Under the pieces are notes generated by a model, which made no database searches, was not told the DNA's origin, and was given only the letters and a program-made list of their open reading frames with translations. Made by a program: the position numbers and the translations under genes. Source: Telopea speciosissima (lineage: Eukaryota > Streptophyta > Magnoliopsida > Proteales > Proteaceae). From it: a stretch of 64,000 nucleotides of DNA. Location: positions 25,033,001 through 25,097,000 of the forward strand of contig NC_057916.1 in assembly GCF_018873765.1 (NCBI RefSeq). Reading direction: 5' to 3'. How positions within the stretch are numbered: position 1 is the stretch's first letter; the number at the start of each line of letters is the position of its first letter. Of the stretch, positions 47,695 through 60,916 are shown in pieces.

Positions 47695-48822
47695 TGAGAT
47701 TATGTCTCCCTAATATTAATGAATACGACAACTCATGGAAGTCTCCAAATTCATCTTTTGGTTTACGGAAGCTTGATTCCCACACGATTGTGGTGGAAGG
47801 AATTCTTATTTTGGAAAAAAGTTCTCTGAACCCGAAGGGAGCACCCTCTCTCTCAACATGTTGATCATTTATATTGGAATCTCATACACCTAACCTACAG
47901 CGAGAATTGAAAGTGAAGAATTTTACAGGTGTTGGTGCATCATATAAGAGAACTTACATCTTTAATGAGGAGCGAGTGTGTGTGTGTGTAAATCTTTGTG
48001 AGAGTGCGTGTACTACTTTCTTCCTATTTACTTAATCTAAAATATTTCAAAATTAAATTGAATATAACATACACACAAAATAAATAAATAAATAAATAAA
48101 AGAAAAGTTAGGCATATAGTTCATGTGTTTGGTTACAAAAGAGAGGTTAATGCACATATACGTAGACTAAACAGACAATATTTACAGAAATGCCTTATAT
48201 GAACGAATAACTAAGTAACCATCAAAGTAAAATAAAATAACTCAAATTTTACTAAATACCCCCAAAATACCCTAAATGCATGTAAGAAACTCTTCCCCAA
48301 TACCAAGCCAAGTTGACATCTCTCTAATTCCCCTATTTCAAACCCACCAAAGCAGATGTAGCAGTCATTACTTAACTTTCCTTCTATTTGAAGGAACATA
48401 AATTTGAAGTAGGTCCATGGCATGAGATAAATCATTTTATCACACTCAATTTGAATAGGAATAAATGTAAAACCTAAAAACATAAAACAAATCATTGCAC
48501 GCGGTTTTGTTCCTTGACATGGATTGGATAGGAAAGGTTCACCCACAATGATACAAAAAAAGCCTTATGACTTGTACTTTACCAGACCTTATCACTCTTC
48601 CTCATATTTTGATTTTTTTTTTAATTTTTAATTAGGCCCTACCTTTCATTGAAACTTGTCTATGTATTTCCCTACATTTGTTATTTTCCTTTTAATTCTA
48701 ATTGAGGTCAAAAGTTTTCCTAAATGGTAGTTAAGGAAGAAATTTTTTTGATAACCCACCTAGTTGTGTTATGTGGAAGAATAATGTGGTAATGCTGATC
48801 ATTGAATATTTAAGAAATTGTA

Positions 48823-48850
48823 CAATATATATATATATATATATATATAT
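48823..48850. repeat. (AT)n microsatellite
   Basis: About 13 uninterrupted AT units lie in intergenic DNA. Confidence 0.8.
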
Positions 48851-48972
48851 GGAAAGAACTGCTTGGATCTTTGATTGTGTTCATTTTTATATTTAATCCA
48901 ATAATGTAGTCAATCATTTATTGGCATACCTATGTATTTTCTTTCTTATCACTATCCGTAGTGAAGTATAAC

Positions 48973-49404
48973 TAGCTAGGGGTGCAATTTTGGCCCTGAT
49001 GGCATGAATCCGTCCTTGCCCGCCTTGAACCCGAACAAGGCTTGAGTTGAGATATCTTGGCCCTGAGGGTGGGTCAGGGTTGAGAATTTCTTGCCTCGAG
49101 TCCCGACCCAATCCGACCCTGTCTTCTTCTTCGTGTTCTTTCTTTCTTTTTTTGTTTTTGTTTTTTATGTTTTCTTCTTCTTCCCAGCCTGGCTAGCCAA
49201 GCATCTCTCCCCCCCCCCCCCCCATGGTCGGGGCCAAACAAGGTCAGTCCGGCCCGACCTTGAGGACAGGTTAGTGTTGGATTTTTTTGGCCCTAAGTTA
49301 GGGCCGGACTGGGTCTGGGCCCAACTAAGGGGACTTAGGGTTGGACTGAGGTCTAAAAAGGCCCGGCCCAACCCAACCCCCAACCCAACCCTGTTGCAAC
49401 CCTA
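48973..49404. mobile_element. hAT-like MITE, uninterrupted copy, duplication AGTATAAC
   Basis: It begins TAGCTAGGGGTGCAATTTTGG and ends TGTTGCAACCCTA. The flanks AGTATAAC at 48965-48972 and 49405-49412 are a perfect 8-bp duplication. Its interior (GGCCCGACCTTGAGGACAGG, GGGCCCAACTAAGGGGACTT) aligns with both halves of 10626-12646. Confidence 0.8.
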
Positions 49405-50552
49405 AGTATAACATTTCATTGTTTACCATAGGACACATTGAATGGGTTAACCCATGTAATAGAAGGCCATGCAAGCATCATGTTGGAATTTCAGCTTAAC
49501 ATAAGTAAAGGAAGTAGCTAAATTTACAAAAGATGTCATTTTGTATTTTATATTCATTTTCATTTGATGATATTTTAATAATTTTACTAAAATTTGGAGT
49601 TAGAGTTTGAGCATTTTTCCTTGCTTACTAGCTTTGGACTAAAATCTGGTTAATATATGTATGGTCCTAGTCTCCTAGATTATATGGACTAATCCATATA
49701 CTATCAAGTGCTAAATAATGAAACGTTATATTTCATTAGACATAGTGATGCGATTGACGCCTAAAATGACCTATTTTCAATTATTATTTATCACTAGATT
49801 TTTTTAATATTTTTTTTGCAGGGTTTGAGCTGAAACTTGAAATTTGAGCTAAAGACCTTGGCTTCTATCGATACGTAATATTATATATATCAAACTTACT
49901 ACGTGATAGATATTTGTGCAGTCGAAGTAAACCTTCTTGCTGTCTATCTTTCTTTTTTTATGAAGCGGATTCCCCTCTTGGCTTATGCGGAATTGGATCT
50001 TAATTTCCATGGATTTAATCGTTCAAGATGTTTTTATCAATCTAATTGGGTTTTTTATTACTAATTAAGTAATTATATTTTGATTATATCCTTATAAAAT
50101 GGGAGGAAGCTGCCGTTTTAATAAATTAGAAAAAAAAATGTGTGCACATGTCATTATCATGTCGTGGAGAATCGAAATTCTATTTCTTTTTTGACTTGTT
50201 CTATAAATAAATGGAAAAGTTACATTACATGATTGTCAAGGAAGTAATCCACTTAAAAAAGTCTTAGTTGTGATATGAAAGAATGATGCAACAATTTTGA
50301 TTATTGGATATCGAGAAAGGATAGTATAGATTAGCCTTATATCAAATATCAAACTCAATCATATACATTTCATATATGGGCATTTTTTCTTGTATTTTCA
50401 ACTGTTTATTTCTTTTTAATCATTTATTTTATAAATTTTATTTTGTATTATATTTTTGAAGTATTATTTTTCCATTGACTGGCCAACTTTGCTACGGGTG
50501 AAAACTAATTTATGAGCAAACGACCTTAATTTCAACACCATGCAACTTCTTC

Positions 50553-50700
50553 TTTTTTTGGCAAAGGAAAATCTATTGATAAGCAGGTGTTTAGCACCCA
50601 ATTGATCAGGGATTACATAATCCTCTCAACCAGAGAGTGAAGATTGGCCACTCTGTCCTACACTGCAAAGATAGGGCAATCCAGGCTAGGGTGTTCGCAC
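50553..50700 (-). mobile_element. Possible LINE 3' end
   Basis: On the minus strand the segment ends CAATAGATTTTCCTTTGCCA followed by A-rich sequence, as plant LINEs often do. It is short and has no coding part. Confidence 0.35.
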
Positions 50701-52342
50701 AATAATGTATATGATTGGATTGTAAAAGATTGAAGCTAGTTTAAAACTTGACAATTGGCCTTTACGGTCCCCGTTAAACCCCCCCCCTCCCTTAAAAAGT
50801 TTATCTACAATGGTCCTAAGTGTATCCAATGGTTTATGCGGTCCCTGCGTTAATCTCCCCACACTAGCAACGTGGGAAACCCTCTTCCTGTTTTTTTTGA
50901 TTTTTCAATTAAAGTTCTTGTATTAAGGAGTAAACCTTAATTCGATTATTCAACTAAAAAAAAAACTTAATTAGATTATGTTAAGAAATCCTTTTTTTAA
51001 GGGGTAAGAAATACGACCATGGATGTGGGTCACATAGAATGAAGTACCTTATGATGGCAATGAATTGGGAACATGATTATATTATCTTTCTACTGTTGGG
51101 TTATAGATTGAAATGTTAATTAAAGAGGAAGGGAGGGAGGGAAAATTTCGAAAAACCCTTAATATTAGTCGTCTTTAGCTTCTAAAAAGCGGTGAAGCGA
51201 CTTTATCCTATAAATTGCCGTTAAAATAAAGGGAAATGATTAGGGCGCACCCCCCATGTTTTTGATAGAAACTACTGAGATCAAGCTGTCATTAAGGTTA
51301 CTGTACCTTTCTTTTAGGCTTTAGTTTGGCTCTAAAATCTTGGAAATAAAATTCCACCTTTTTCGGTTCAATGAAGCAAAGAAAGTTGTTTCAAAGTGAT
51401 ATAAACCTCCTACTATATATCTTCCTTTAATTTCAGACTCTCTCTTTCAAACTTGACCAATACCTTCTACATCTCGTATTTGAGAAAAAAAGAGAGATAT
51501 TCACTTTGTCAGCTTTTGATGAGAGTTGAAATGTGAATTATTTTTCTTTTTTCATGAAATCTTTTCATCCACCACTGTGATCTCATTGTTCTTCTATTAT
51601 GGACGAACCCTAAGTCCCTCCCCTTAACTGAGTCCAGACTTTAAGATCGATATCAATATGAATTGAACTCCATTTCTTAGAAAGCAAGTAAATGTAGACT
51701 TGATACTGCTAAGGAGACTTGAACCATCGATCAAAGATTCTGATGCAGTTCTCCCAAAGGAGTAACGAACCACCAGGGCAAGCCCTGGATCAGCAACTTT
51801 AGTAGGTTTTATGTATCTTGCATTATTGTCTCTTATCATATGCGGCTTTTACTTAGAAATTTATTTTATGTTTAATTAAAAAATTTGACAGACTACAGTA
51901 GATAGCACTGAAACATAAATATGGGTTTGCAGCAGACATGGGCCCAAGCTAGAAATTTTGGCTAAAACTTCCAAATAAAGGCCCAAACACTGGCCAAGCT
52001 GCCTGTTTCCAGCCCCACAGCGAACATACATGACAGTCCTTGTTGTCTCCTTGGTTCCCTACAAACTGGAAGAACCATGAAGGCAAGAAGTTTCACAACA
52101 GGTTGAAGATGAAGTAACAATGACATTTTAAAAGGGAAATAAGAATTGTGAATTGTGAATGACCTTTCTTGTAAAGATAATGAGGTCCTCTGTTTGAACT
52201 TCAAGATAAGGAGAGGTCTATGGGACATACATCTTGGAATTGTGTCTACCTTCTATAATCCTTCTGTCTTTTACCTATAATGTTGGGAGGTGGGGTTCTC
52301 CTCCACATGGTAGGAAAAAAAAATTGGAAAAAAACTCTGTTT

Positions 52343-52479
52343 GGGAGTGTAACTTACACCAGCATTCCCATGAGTCTATCTCTCTCCTCCCAATATAAAA
52401 AGACACCTCTGCCCCCTTGTCCTTGTTTTGAGGAGGAGAGAGATAGACACATGGGAGTGTTGGCATAAACTACACTCCC
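52343..52479. mobile_element. Fold-back MITE, family E copy 1
   Basis: GGGAGTGTAACTTACACCAG and CATTCCCATGAGTCTATCTC at the left face GAGATAGACACATGGGAGTG and AACTACACTCCC at the right. Copy 2 is at 54220-54333. Confidence 0.65.
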
Positions 52480-53109
52480 GGACATAAAACTATTATCCAA
52501 AAATGGGAAAAAAAAATCTCTGTTTGGGAGTGTGCGCAACCAATTTTGCAGCGCAGTGTGTGCCTGAGCCTAGGCATAATTGCATGCAAAATGACCCGCG
52601 CACCTCCTAGTAGGGGTGTAAATCGGTCCGGAACTGGGTATTCGGTTCAATTCCGGTTCGGTTCCAAGGAGTATTAGTGTGATCCAGATTCGGACCAAGT
52701 CCCACCTCGGTTATGAAATTTGGTACTCATATTTAACTTGTACGGTTCCGGTTCTGGTTCCTATACTTGGTTTATACTATATAGATATAGTATAATATAC
52801 TATATTAATATAATATAGTAGTATTATAAAATCTAATACTAATACTAGTAGAATATATATTATAATATATTACTAATATACTATGTTAATATATAATATA
52901 TTGGTACCCAAATTCAGTTCGGTTTCGGTTCTAACCATTTGTTCCTATGTTGGATTCGGAAAGTAACCGAGTCTTGCCTAAGTTCTGCTCCTTAGTTTCG
53001 GATTTTAACCAAATTCTATTCTGGTTGGTTTGGATCCAATGTGTTGGTCATTTCGCGCACAACTATGCTTGGGTCAAGGTACATCCTGCGCTGCAATACT
53101 AGTGAGTGT

Positions 53110-53284
53110 TCCTTTTCCCAAAAACTAATAACAAGGGCGAGGCTCCAACTATTGCGGGGTTTGGTGAGGATCATTAATGTATATGGTCTTACTGTTGTTT
53201 CGCAGATAGGTTGTTTCCAAACTTGAACCAAACCAATGACCACTAGGTTGTAGTGGAGCAATCTTACTATTGTGCCGAGGCCCA
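53110..53284 (-). mobile_element. tRNA-derived SINE (Au-SINE-like)
   Basis: On the minus strand it starts GGCCTCGGCACAATAGTAAG and has a B-box-like GGTTCAAGTTTGG and GAAACAACCTATCTGCGAAA. It then reads CCCCGCAATAGTTGGAGCC. This layout matches the widespread plant Au-type SINE as I remember it. A second, truncated copy is at 60829-60916. Confidence 0.6.
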
Positions 53285-53487
53285 CAAAATAATGATAATA
53301 ATAAATATCTTTAGCTGGTTCACCTGGAAATGAATTTTTTTATGGTTTATCTTGTTTATGTCACATGAAAGAATGATGTGGTAATTCTAAATATAAAAAA
53401 TTTAGGAAAAACCTGAAATTTGAATTAGCAAATTTGGATTGGCTGGGTCAATCCAAATTTAAGTCTCAAATTTAATTATGGGAGAAA

Positions 53488-53658
53488 GGATGCTATCTGG
53501 GCATGTGCGGTGCGTTGCCCCTGCGCCTTGACATAGTGGCGGGCAAAATGACCATCACCCCCATGGAAAGGCAGAATTTCCTAGGAGTGTGGCGATCATT
53601 TCACCCGCCACTGTGTCTAGGCGCAGGGCAGTGCACCACATGCACCCAAGTAGCATTC
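53488..53658. mobile_element. Fold-back MITE, family F copy 2
   Basis: GGATGCTATCTGGGCATGTG pairs with the reverse complement of the right end (GAATGCTACTTGGGTGCATG). GCGCCTTGACATAGTGGCGGG is mirrored by CCCGCCACTGTGTCTAGGCGC. Confidence 0.65.
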
Positions 53659-54219
53659 ACTTTTTCTTTAATTATTAACCCTCCCAATGGACCCACTCAT
53701 ACCTAATTTTTTAATCCTTTGCGTTAGTCTATTAAATAAAATGGGATAACTAAGGTTATGTTTGGTATGCATACACGGGCACGGTTCAGGGTTCCGTGCG
53801 GTTTCTCCTGGAATTTGATCTATCCATTGGGCTGGAATGCCCTTAAAACTTAAAAGCATGACAACAAGCTGGTTGAACAGTCCATGACTGGCCTAGAATG
53901 GTACACTTGACCTTTGGATCAATTCCAGCCATGGGCTCTCCTGCTCTCCTTAGTGGCTTTGTCTATGAAGCAAATGGGCTGGTTAGTCATTTCTGCATTT
54001 CCTCTCAGATTAGGCGCACTGTTCCAATTTTTCTTTAATTGAAAACTGCTATAGGCCCATCCAAAAGTCCAGAACTTTAAGAGTCATCCACTGAGTTTAG
54101 AAATTGAGGATCACTTTAAAGCACGGCCTGAGTACCTGACCATGGTGTTCACTTTTAAGAAAAGTTTGGTAAATCCTCATTCATGGTAATTTTAAGTTAA
54201 GGGAAGTAGTTTTCAGTAT

Positions 54220-54333
54220 GGGAGTGTGGCCTATCCCAGCACTCCCATGAGTCTTTATCTCTTCTCTATATGAATAGATACCTCCTTGTTTTGAGGAGGA
54301 GAGATATAGATACATGGGAGCGTGGCATACAGG
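54220..54333. mobile_element. Fold-back MITE, family E copy 2
   Basis: GGGAGTGTGGCCTATCCCAG and ACTCCCATGAGTC at the left face CATGGGAGCGTGGCATAC at the right, with GTTTTGAGGAGGAGAGATAT in the middle as in copy 1. Confidence 0.6.
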
Positions 54334-54926
54334 GGGTTCTCAGAGAATTAATGTTGACACCTTTTGTCCATTCATTTATTACTCATTTTTTCTAATCTAC
54401 CTAACCTACTATTTGCATTGGGCTTAACTTTTCTCTACCCAAGGTGAGAATTCACCATCCACCTTTTGATTAGCATGAGGAAGGGTATTTTCGACTGTAT
54501 ACAATAGGAGTTCGGATCAGTTGCACATACGTGCATATATAACTGTCCTTTTTTGCTTTAGTAAATGCCACTCTTGACCTTTTAAATGGTAGCAAGCATG
54601 GTAAGTGTGATCATATGTGTGGTGTACATAACTTGTATATAATTCAATCTCATACAATAAGGGATAATAAAAATTTAGATGATCTAGGAATTCAATCATA
54701 TGGTCACATCATCAATAGTGAAGAAAAACTTAATTCTATTACTAATGTCTACAATTCAAAAGAAATAAATAATATTCCTTCGCCTGAGCCTGATCTTGAC
54801 CCTAAAAAACTCATTCTTCCCCATCATAACTAGATTGGATCTATATTATTCAAGTGCTCCATGACCAGACTCAACTTGATTTGCATGGAGGCTATATTGA
54901 GAGTGGGACTCACGTTAACAACAAGT

Positions 54927-55060
54927 GTCTAGCACACTTGGTAGCTTGTGGTGCATAAAAATCCGTTATTTCCGGCAGGTCTTGGGTTCAAGCCTTTGGT
55001 GCACACTTTTTCCCACCCCCTAAATACAATAAAGTAGGATAAAGAAAAAATAAAAAGGAA
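54927..55060 (+). mobile_element. Possible tRNA-related SINE
   Basis: An A-box-like TAGCACACTTGGTAGC and a B-box-like GGGTTCAAGCC lie about 40 bp apart, followed by an A-rich end (AATACAATAAAGTAGGATAA). The sequence does not fold as a functional tRNA, and no target duplication was found. Confidence 0.4.
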
Positions 55061-56148
55061 GCAGAAGCCAAAGACAACCTAGAATCACAATCAAGAATTC
55101 AAGTATTATTCCTACCCCTGTTCATAGCGCATGGCCTTGGCATTTGGTTCCTAATCTTCTCAAATTAAATTTTTTTTTTTTTTTTAAAAAAAATATTATT
55201 TTTCATGTATGGGATCTTGGGATTTTTGTTAATATTTAAATAAAAATTCAAGTATTAATGGCTGCCAGCAACCTAAACTCCTAAAGGTCAAGGCTTGGGC
55301 AGGGGAGGGTGTAGTGAGCTTTTGTACCTTTATGACCCTGACAGAGACTGCCATTTTAGGGGTCCAGCCGCCTAAGACACCACAGGTTGGGTTTGTGAAA
55401 TGGCTTTGTGGCCAATGTGAGGCCACCTAAATGGAATCGTAACATGTGTCCTTTCAGAGGGAAAGTATGAGGGAAGACTTTTCTTCTCTAACAAAAATTT
55501 TGCAACACAAGCCCTAGCCCCTAGTTGGTTTGGTACATTGAACCATGGTTGACGTTAGTGTGGCTGGATCGACTTCATGCCCAACTGGGTTTATTGCAAT
55601 CCCCCAGGATTTAAAAAATGGGGATTTGATGGACCAATCTCGATTAAGGCTTATCTAGATCAACTGATCCCATTCCAAAATCTACGGTTAAAACAACTTG
55701 AAGCTGTTTCTTTATTAAACTTACGGATTCAGATCCGATCTGGATAACGATTCCGGTTTTTTAAACCCTGCAAATTCCCATTCTCCACTCCCTAATCCCT
55801 GATTCCCTGGGGCCTACATGGGTGGTAGATGTCAAAACACCAAAACTTTATTAGCTGGAATCTAATGACACCGTGCCAATCCCTATAGAGAGTCATTATC
55901 CTAATCCCATCTCGTTATCTCCACCTCCACACCCTTGAATCCGTTGGATTCCAGTTTCCAAACGAACCTCTCCCTCTCTCCCTCTCTCTGAAAGTCCAGA
56001 AATAAGGTACAGATCTTGACGACAAGAAATATTCTTGGGTAGGGGAACAACTTCTGACTTTGATTCAGAGTTGGTACTGAACTTTGAACAATTAACCAAC
56101 AATCTTATCTGGGTAAACTAAAGAGTTCATTCAAGAAAGAAGGAGATA
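55061..56148. other. Upstream region of the S28 carboxypeptidase gene
   Basis: No gene seen. A CTCTCTCC pyrimidine tract lies at about 55968-55990, within about 180 bp of the start codon, and may belong to the 5' leader or core promoter. Confidence 0.4.
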
Positions 56149-59100
56149 ATGATAGCATCAGCAGGGTCCATGTTTCCATGGTTCATCGTCTTCTTCCTCC
56201 TCTTCCATTTTTGTTCAAATATATCAATTGCCAGTATCACTCCCAGGTTCCCTTCTTCCATTGCAAGGCCTGAATTGATCTCCTCTTCCACTACAGGAAA
56301 GAAGGTGGTTTATGAATCCAAGTATTTCACACAAACGCTAGATCACTTCAATTTCCAGCCCCAAGGCTACCAAACCTTTCAACAAAGATATCTCATCAAC
56401 CACAACTACTGGGGTGGTGCCAAGAACAATGCTCCTATTTTCGTTTACACAGGAAACGAAGGCAACATCGAATGGTTCGCCCAGAACACAGGTTTCATGA
56501 TTGACACTGCTCCTCATTTCAAAGCCCTTCTGGTCTTCATTGAGGTAATACTAATTCTACACTCCTATCACTACCTGGGTTTCCTCTGTTTCTACTCTGT
56601 TTGAGAGGATTATTGATTGCAGCATAGGTTTTATGGGAAATCTATCCCTTTTGGAGGTAACCAAGATGTGGCTTATTGCAATGCGAGTACGCTTGGGTAT
56701 TTGAGTTCCACACAGGCTTTGGCCGATTATGCCACTTTGATCATCGATTTGAAGAAGAATTTAACAGCTGAGGACTCTCCAGTGCTTGTTCTTGGAGGTT
56801 CTTATGGAGGAAGTAATCTATTATCAATCAATCCTTTCTGATTTCTTGTTTTAAATTTTCAATTTCTGAATCAATTTTTGGGGGATTTGGCAGTGCTGGC
56901 AGCATGGTTTAGGTTGAAGTACCCACATGTAGCCATGGGAGCTCTGGCATCTTCTGCTCCAATCCTCAACTTTGAAGACATTATTTCTCCATATAGTTTC
57001 AACGACATTATCACTCAAGATTTCAGGGTAAACAGTGACTTTTTTTGCACTTACCGTTTCTCTCTCATCTAATCATCAATGCATACTGTGCTAAAGATAG
57101 GTGGGTTAGTACCGTGGGTTACAAGGTTATTAAAACCAAAATCGGGTCCAGCCGATTAGATTGTGTTCTGAACCGGCTCGAATATGAACCCTAGAAATCG
57201 GGTGTGAATTGGAGGAATTGGCTCTATTTAATCGTCCGAACCATATCGATATCGATAGTGACCAATATGGCCAACCAATTGATACCTATAACCAACTGGC
57301 CTCATTAATTAAATGCTACCCATTCTTAGGCTGCATTTGGTATGCATTTTAGGTTGGTTTCGTGTTCTGGATTGATAAAAATAGTTGTTCTTATCGTTCA
57401 AAACCAAGAATGCATACCAAACACAGCCTTAAAAAACAAATGTCTCAATCTATTTCTCTTAAGACTATTACCGGTTACTCAAATAATTATCTTTCTACAA
57501 AATTTTGTGTGTCAATAAATATCAGAGTGTGAGCGAGAATTGTTACAAAGTTATCAAAGGGTCGTGGAAGCAGATGGAGGAAACTGCTCGAAAACATGGT
57601 GGACTTGAGCTGCTAAGAAAGTCATTTAGGATCTGCAAGTAAGTACCTTCCTAATAAAAGAAACCCGGGTCCTACAAGCATGTGGTAGAAACCTTTCTCT
57701 ATCGAAAATTACATTTTGAAATTTGACAAATAGCTAGCTAATCTAGATTATGAAATTTTTATCTAACGGTCAGAATTATCACATCCTCTATCCACATGAT
57801 AGGATATTAACCTATTAGGAAAGATTCTTACAACGGGTGTGTAGGAACCTTTTTCCTCCAATGAAATCTCAAAACTATTTTCCCAAGTTCCCATCTTAAT
57901 TTTCTTTGGTTGTTACTATTGAATTAAATAATGGGGCGTTGTTCTCTGTGCCGCAGCGCAGCCTGCGCTCAGGCACATGAAGGTGGATGCAATGTCCACC
58001 ATGCCCATGCATAGGCTGCCCATGTGCCTGTGCGCAAGCTACGCTACAGCATAGAGAACATTCTCCCAACTTATTCTCTATCTTGATCTTTTCAGGAACT
58101 ACATAAGCATAGATTCTCTAGAGAGTTGGTTGTCTACTGCACTCATATATACTGCCATGACTGATTATCCTACTCCTTCAAACTTCTTGAATCCTTTGCC
58201 AGCTTATCCTGTGAAACAGGTCCTTCTTAAGTTCTCTAATTAACATTTTTTTTGGGGGGTGAAATCTTCTATTACCACAAATATTTTTTTTTTTGAGGTG
58301 TGTTTGGGTGGAATAAATTTTACAGATGTGTAAGGCAGTTGAGGATCCAATGGCAGGGAATGACACATTTAAGAAGCTGTATGGTGCAGCCAACATCTAC
58401 TATAACTACACTGGTAATGCCAAGTGTTTTGATCTCAACGATAATTCCGATCCACACGGCCTTAGCGAATGGAATTGGCAGGTTTGGAATATTCCTCCCT
58501 TCCATTTCTCTATTATTTTGATACATGTTCCAAGATTAAAATAGTATTAATTTTGTGTGTGTGTGTGTGTGAGGGCGGTGCTCCATGTGCCTCTCTCACA
58601 CAAGTCAGAATTTAGAGGTTTCAGTCACTGATAAATGGGTCACAGTTGGAAATGATTCTAATGAGCATTAAAAAAGAAGAAAGAATTCATTTTAGGAATA
58701 AATTATGACACCAAACTAATAAAAAAGATCCCTTAAAGCCAATCTTTGGTTTGATTCCTCAAATACTTTAAAAAGGGTTTTGCCCATTTTTTAACTCTCT
58801 ATTATTGAATCAAAATCCTTCAAAGGCTAACAACTGCTAGCTCAGTTGGTTGGTGGCATTGCAAGTTGATGCATACGCCCCAGGAGGTCAAGGGATCGAT
58901 TCTCCTAGATTGCATATTGTGCCAAGACAAAGGCACCTTTCTTCCCCTCCCCCCTCCCCTAGTTATAGATTGTGGGCTTGTCTTAGCCTTCCCCCTTAGC
59001 TTGTTGTTAGCCTATGGGCCTTTCAGTAGGATAGTCCAAAAAAAAAAAAAATCCTTCAAAGACTCCACCAATTAGGGACAGAAGAAGCATTGGACCCAAA

Positions 59101-60209
59101 ATAATTTAAAATTTCCAATGCTTTTATTGGAAATACAGTCTGTAGACACAGTATTTTAACTCACAGTAATCAATGGATATGGTTAGAGTAGATCTCCTCC
59201 TATACAATTTCTTCTTCCTTTTGGTCCTTTAGTAGAAGATACCCCACTTGAATTATATTAATTTCCACATAACTTTTCCCTCTTTTTAAGAATTGGTGAA
59301 GCCTGCAAACCCTATCGATCTTTACCTACTAAAACATTTCTAGGTACTACAACTTTCCTTGTTTCCCATCCTAATACATAATAAGAAGGTAAAAGCCCAA
59401 GGAAGGCCCAAAACAAGGATAAGGCCCCCAGGTTTATTATTTTCTACAGGCCCATTTATCTATCTTCTTCAATTCACAGAATTCTTATTATGTGGTTTCA
59501 AATTGATGCAGGCATGTACAGAAATGATTTTGCCCACAGATGGTAACAATGAGGAGAGTATATTTCCTCCATCTCAGTGGAACTACAGTGATAGAGCCAG
59601 TTTCTGCAATATGATATATGGAATTGAACCCAGGCCCAATTGGATTACAAGTGAATTTGGTGGCCATGTAGGTATCTCCCATCACTTCTATTTCTTAAAT
59701 AAATTATTGACAATAAAAATGCTTAATTTTTGGAGCTTTTGATTCTCTCTCTGGGTCAGGATATTAGTAGGGTCTTGAAAAGTTTTGGAAGCAATATCAT
59801 CTTCTTCAATGGGTTAAGAGATCCTTGGAGTGGTGGAGGGTATGTCCCCTTAACCCTTTATGACATTCTCTCTCTTTCTCTTTCTCTTTCTCTTACACTT
59901 TAATGGTTTTTTTGACAGTGTATTAAAGAACATATCCAAAAGCATTACTGCCATTGTTGCAAAAGAAGGTTAGTTCACACAACAAAGCAAACTCCATTTC
60001 TGTTTTTTTTGTTTTTTTTTTAGGTGTTTTGGTAGTGGAAATCTTATATGGAGAAGGAGGTAATATATACAGGTGCACATCATGTTGACCTGAGGTTCTC
60101 AACAGAAGAAGATCCAGAATGGCTTCGAAATGTAAGGAAAAGAGAGATCAGAATCATATCAAAGTGGCTCAAACAATACTACCTCGATTTGGCCCAATAC
60201 TTACACTAG
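56149..60209 (+). CDS. Lysosomal Pro-X carboxypeptidase-like serine peptidase (S28)
   Basis: Ten exons: 56149-56544, 56623-56812, 56894-57027, 57526-57638, 58096-58219, 58326-58481, 59512-59667, 59760-59839, 59919-59968 and 60073-60209. All junctions are GT-AG and keep the frame, giving 511 aa, the usual family length. Residues 1-28 are a hydrophobic signal peptide ([16 protein letters not shown]). Family marks follow: [42 protein letters not shown], and the nucleophile motif GGSYGGM (Ser192). The catalytic Asp is in [10 protein letters not shown] (Asp444) and the His in EGAHHVDLR (His469/470). Several N-glycosylation sequons (NAS, NLT, NYT, NIS) fit a secreted or vacuolar enzyme. The family removes a residue C-terminal to proline. 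The gene looks intact. Confidence 0.93.
57940..58060. mobile_element. Fold-back MITE in intron 4 of the S28 gene
   Basis: GTTCTCTGTGCCGCAGCGCA at the left pairs with the reverse complement of the right end (GTTCTCTATGCTGTAGCGTA), about 40 bp with few mismatches. The loop holds TGGATGCAATGTCCACC. It ends about 35 bp before the exon 5 acceptor. Confidence 0.7.
58552..58572. repeat. (TG)n microsatellite
   Basis: About ten GT units in intron 6 of the S28 gene. Confidence 0.75.
58826..59051 (+). mobile_element. tRNA-derived SINE with 11-bp target duplication
   Basis: It has an A box (TAGCTCAGTTGG) and a B-box-like GGGATCGATTCTC, a pyrimidine-rich middle and a poly(A) end. It is flanked by ATCCTTCAAAG at 58815-58825 and 59052-59062, a perfect 11-bp duplication. 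It sits in sense in intron 6 of the S28 gene. Confidence 0.82.
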
Positions 60210-60828
60210 CTAGCTAGTTGTTTAATTTTCACTCTTTCTTAATCCTTAAAAGTTCACTTATTCAAGTTTTTCCTCCCAATCATTATTTCTTTTCAAGTGT
60301 TTAATTAGTATGATCACTTCCTCAGTTTTCTTTCCAATCAATCATATGTATATTGTATATTGACGTAAAAATTTTATCCCAAATATATAACAAAAAAAAG
60401 ATACAGATTGGCTAATTGGGGGCAAAAAGACCTCCAGTACAATGGTTGTGGCTTGATGCGCTTAGGGCCTTAGGCTATAGTATAAATCTAATTCTGATTA
60501 AATCTGGATTCAGAATTGGAATAATCTTTGGAAGGGAATAATTTTGTAGATTCTACAAGGCGAGTTCAAAATTAGGATTTAAGACCAATTCAATTCTAAA
60601 ATTCTGGAGAGTTTGAAGGTGTGATTTTGAAATCTCATTATGCCATTCCATACAGAATTCTGTGCTTACCCATTAAGTTGAATGGGCTAATATTTCACGA
60701 GGAGAGAAACCGATCATGAAATTAACACAAGCGTTTCAGCGTGTTTGACAGTAGAAATAGAAACCGAAGATTTTATAAACAGTTCCAATTTCCATGTTTT
60801 TAAACGGTTTTGATTTTGATTTTATTAC

Positions 60829-60916
60829 CACAAAGCAGGGACAAGGCTGCGTACAGTATGACTCTCCACAGACCCTGTAGTGGTAGGAGCCTCGTGCACT
60901 GGATATTCCTTTTACC
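60829..60916 (+). mobile_element. Truncated Au-SINE-like fragment
   Basis: AAGCAGGGACAAGGCTGCGT, ACAGACCCTGTAGTGG and GGAGCCTCGTGCACTGG match the 3' half of the Au-type plant SINE, ending in CCTTTT. The tRNA-like 5' half is missing. Confidence 0.65.

Noticed and set aside
54927..55030. A functional tRNA gene
   Set aside because: A- and B-box-like words exist, but the acceptor, D and anticodon arms do not pair, and it ends in an A-rich tail; more like a SINE.
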